Below are positions 63,956 to 64,000 of a stretch of 64,000 bases of DNA, in pieces. How positions within the stretch are numbered: the stretch's first letter is position 1; the number at the start of each line of letters is the position of its first letter. Position numbers and translations under genes: made by a program. Below the pieces are notes generated by a model. The model had not been told where the DNA came from. It made no database searches and saw only the letters and a program-made list of their open reading frames with translations. This DNA comes from Elgaria multicarinata webbii (lineage: Eukaryota > Chordata > Lepidosauria > Squamata > Anguidae): assembly GCF_023053635.1 (NCBI RefSeq), contig NC_086178.1:96828226-96892225 (forward strand), in the 5' to 3' direction.

Positions 63956-64000
63956 CTGGTATATATATATTTTGTGAACCACCCAGAGAGCTTTGGCTAC
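63956..64000 (+). mobile_element. L2-type 3' tail, cut by the window end
   Basis: TTTTGTGAACCACCCAGAGA, GCTTTGGCTAC is the plus-strand L2 tail phrase. It lies directly after a minus-strand L2 and continues past the window. Confidence 0.75.

Noticed and set aside
1-64000. LTR retrotransposon, endogenous retrovirus or Polinton
   Set aside because: No long terminal repeats, primer-binding site, or gag, protease, integrase or capsid-like protein words were recognised on either strand.

Overview
This is vertebrate nuclear DNA, most likely from a squamate reptile (probably a lizard). It has no bacterial gene layout. It holds four non-LTR retrotransposon types: CR1, an L2-clade LINE, L1, and one unassigned LINE with a Cys-rich C-terminus. 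It also holds a tRNA-derived MIR-like SINE, a 5S-rRNA-headed SINE, and a dense set of short non-autonomous DNA transposons (hAT-like with 8-bp target duplications, PIF/Harbinger-like with 3-bp duplications, and foldback MITEs). That mixture is typical of lizards. Almost none of the open reading frames are host genes. I found one convincing host coding exon, on the minus strand at 60655-60901: about 82 codons ending in a stop, behind a good 3' splice site. I cannot name the protein. No LTR retroelement, retrovirus copy, CRISPR array, rRNA gene or intact tRNA gene was recognised.

Layout. 1-9.9 kb: unassigned DNA with an L2 3' end (1.9-2.2 kb), a foldback MITE (1.0-1.3 kb), Harbinger-like elements (3.2-3.7, 4.9-5.1, 8.8-9.3 kb) and a hAT-like element (7.7-8.2 kb). 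9.97-10.48 kb: a U2 snRNA/L2 LINE chimera. 11.0-13.5 kb: an L2 3' end split by a 2.1-kb hAT element that contains its own tandem repeats. 14.8-22.6 kb: several hAT and Harbinger-like elements. 23-27 kb: foldback elements and a SINE. 28-32.3 kb: a possible Helitron end, CR1, hAT, a repeat-free AT-rich block that may be a conserved non-coding element, and a full MIR-like SINE. 33.6-37.0 kb: a same-strand mosaic of CR1, a GC-rich Harbinger-like element, CR1, L2 and L1. 38.3-39.45 kb: one old repeat struck by two hAT MITEs and one Harbinger-like foldback. 42.4-43.0 kb: LINE C-terminus of unclear clade. 45.1-46.7 kb: a three-level transposon nest. 49.1-51.8 kb: the largest LINE, a 2.3-kb 5'-truncated CR1 on the minus strand. 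55.3-56.0 kb: CR1 fragments with a MITE carrying four 62-bp units. 57.7 kb: 5S-headed SINE. 60.66-60.90 kb: host terminal exon. 62.7-64 kb: CR1 interrupted by the same MITE family, then two opposed L2 3' ends.

How the parts relate. The L2 LINE, the MIR-like SINE and the 5S SINE carry similar 3' tails, which fits SINEs being moved by L2-type machinery. That machinery probably also made the U2 chimera. Precise target duplications at nine or more DNA elements, several of them inserted into older repeats, give a relative time order: CR1/L2 and the old palindromic repeats first, then hAT and Harbinger-like MITEs. The only inferred host function is the 3' end of a minus-strand gene near 60.7 kb. 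Repeat boundaries not supported by target duplications are approximate, and all family names rest on motif recognition without a database search.
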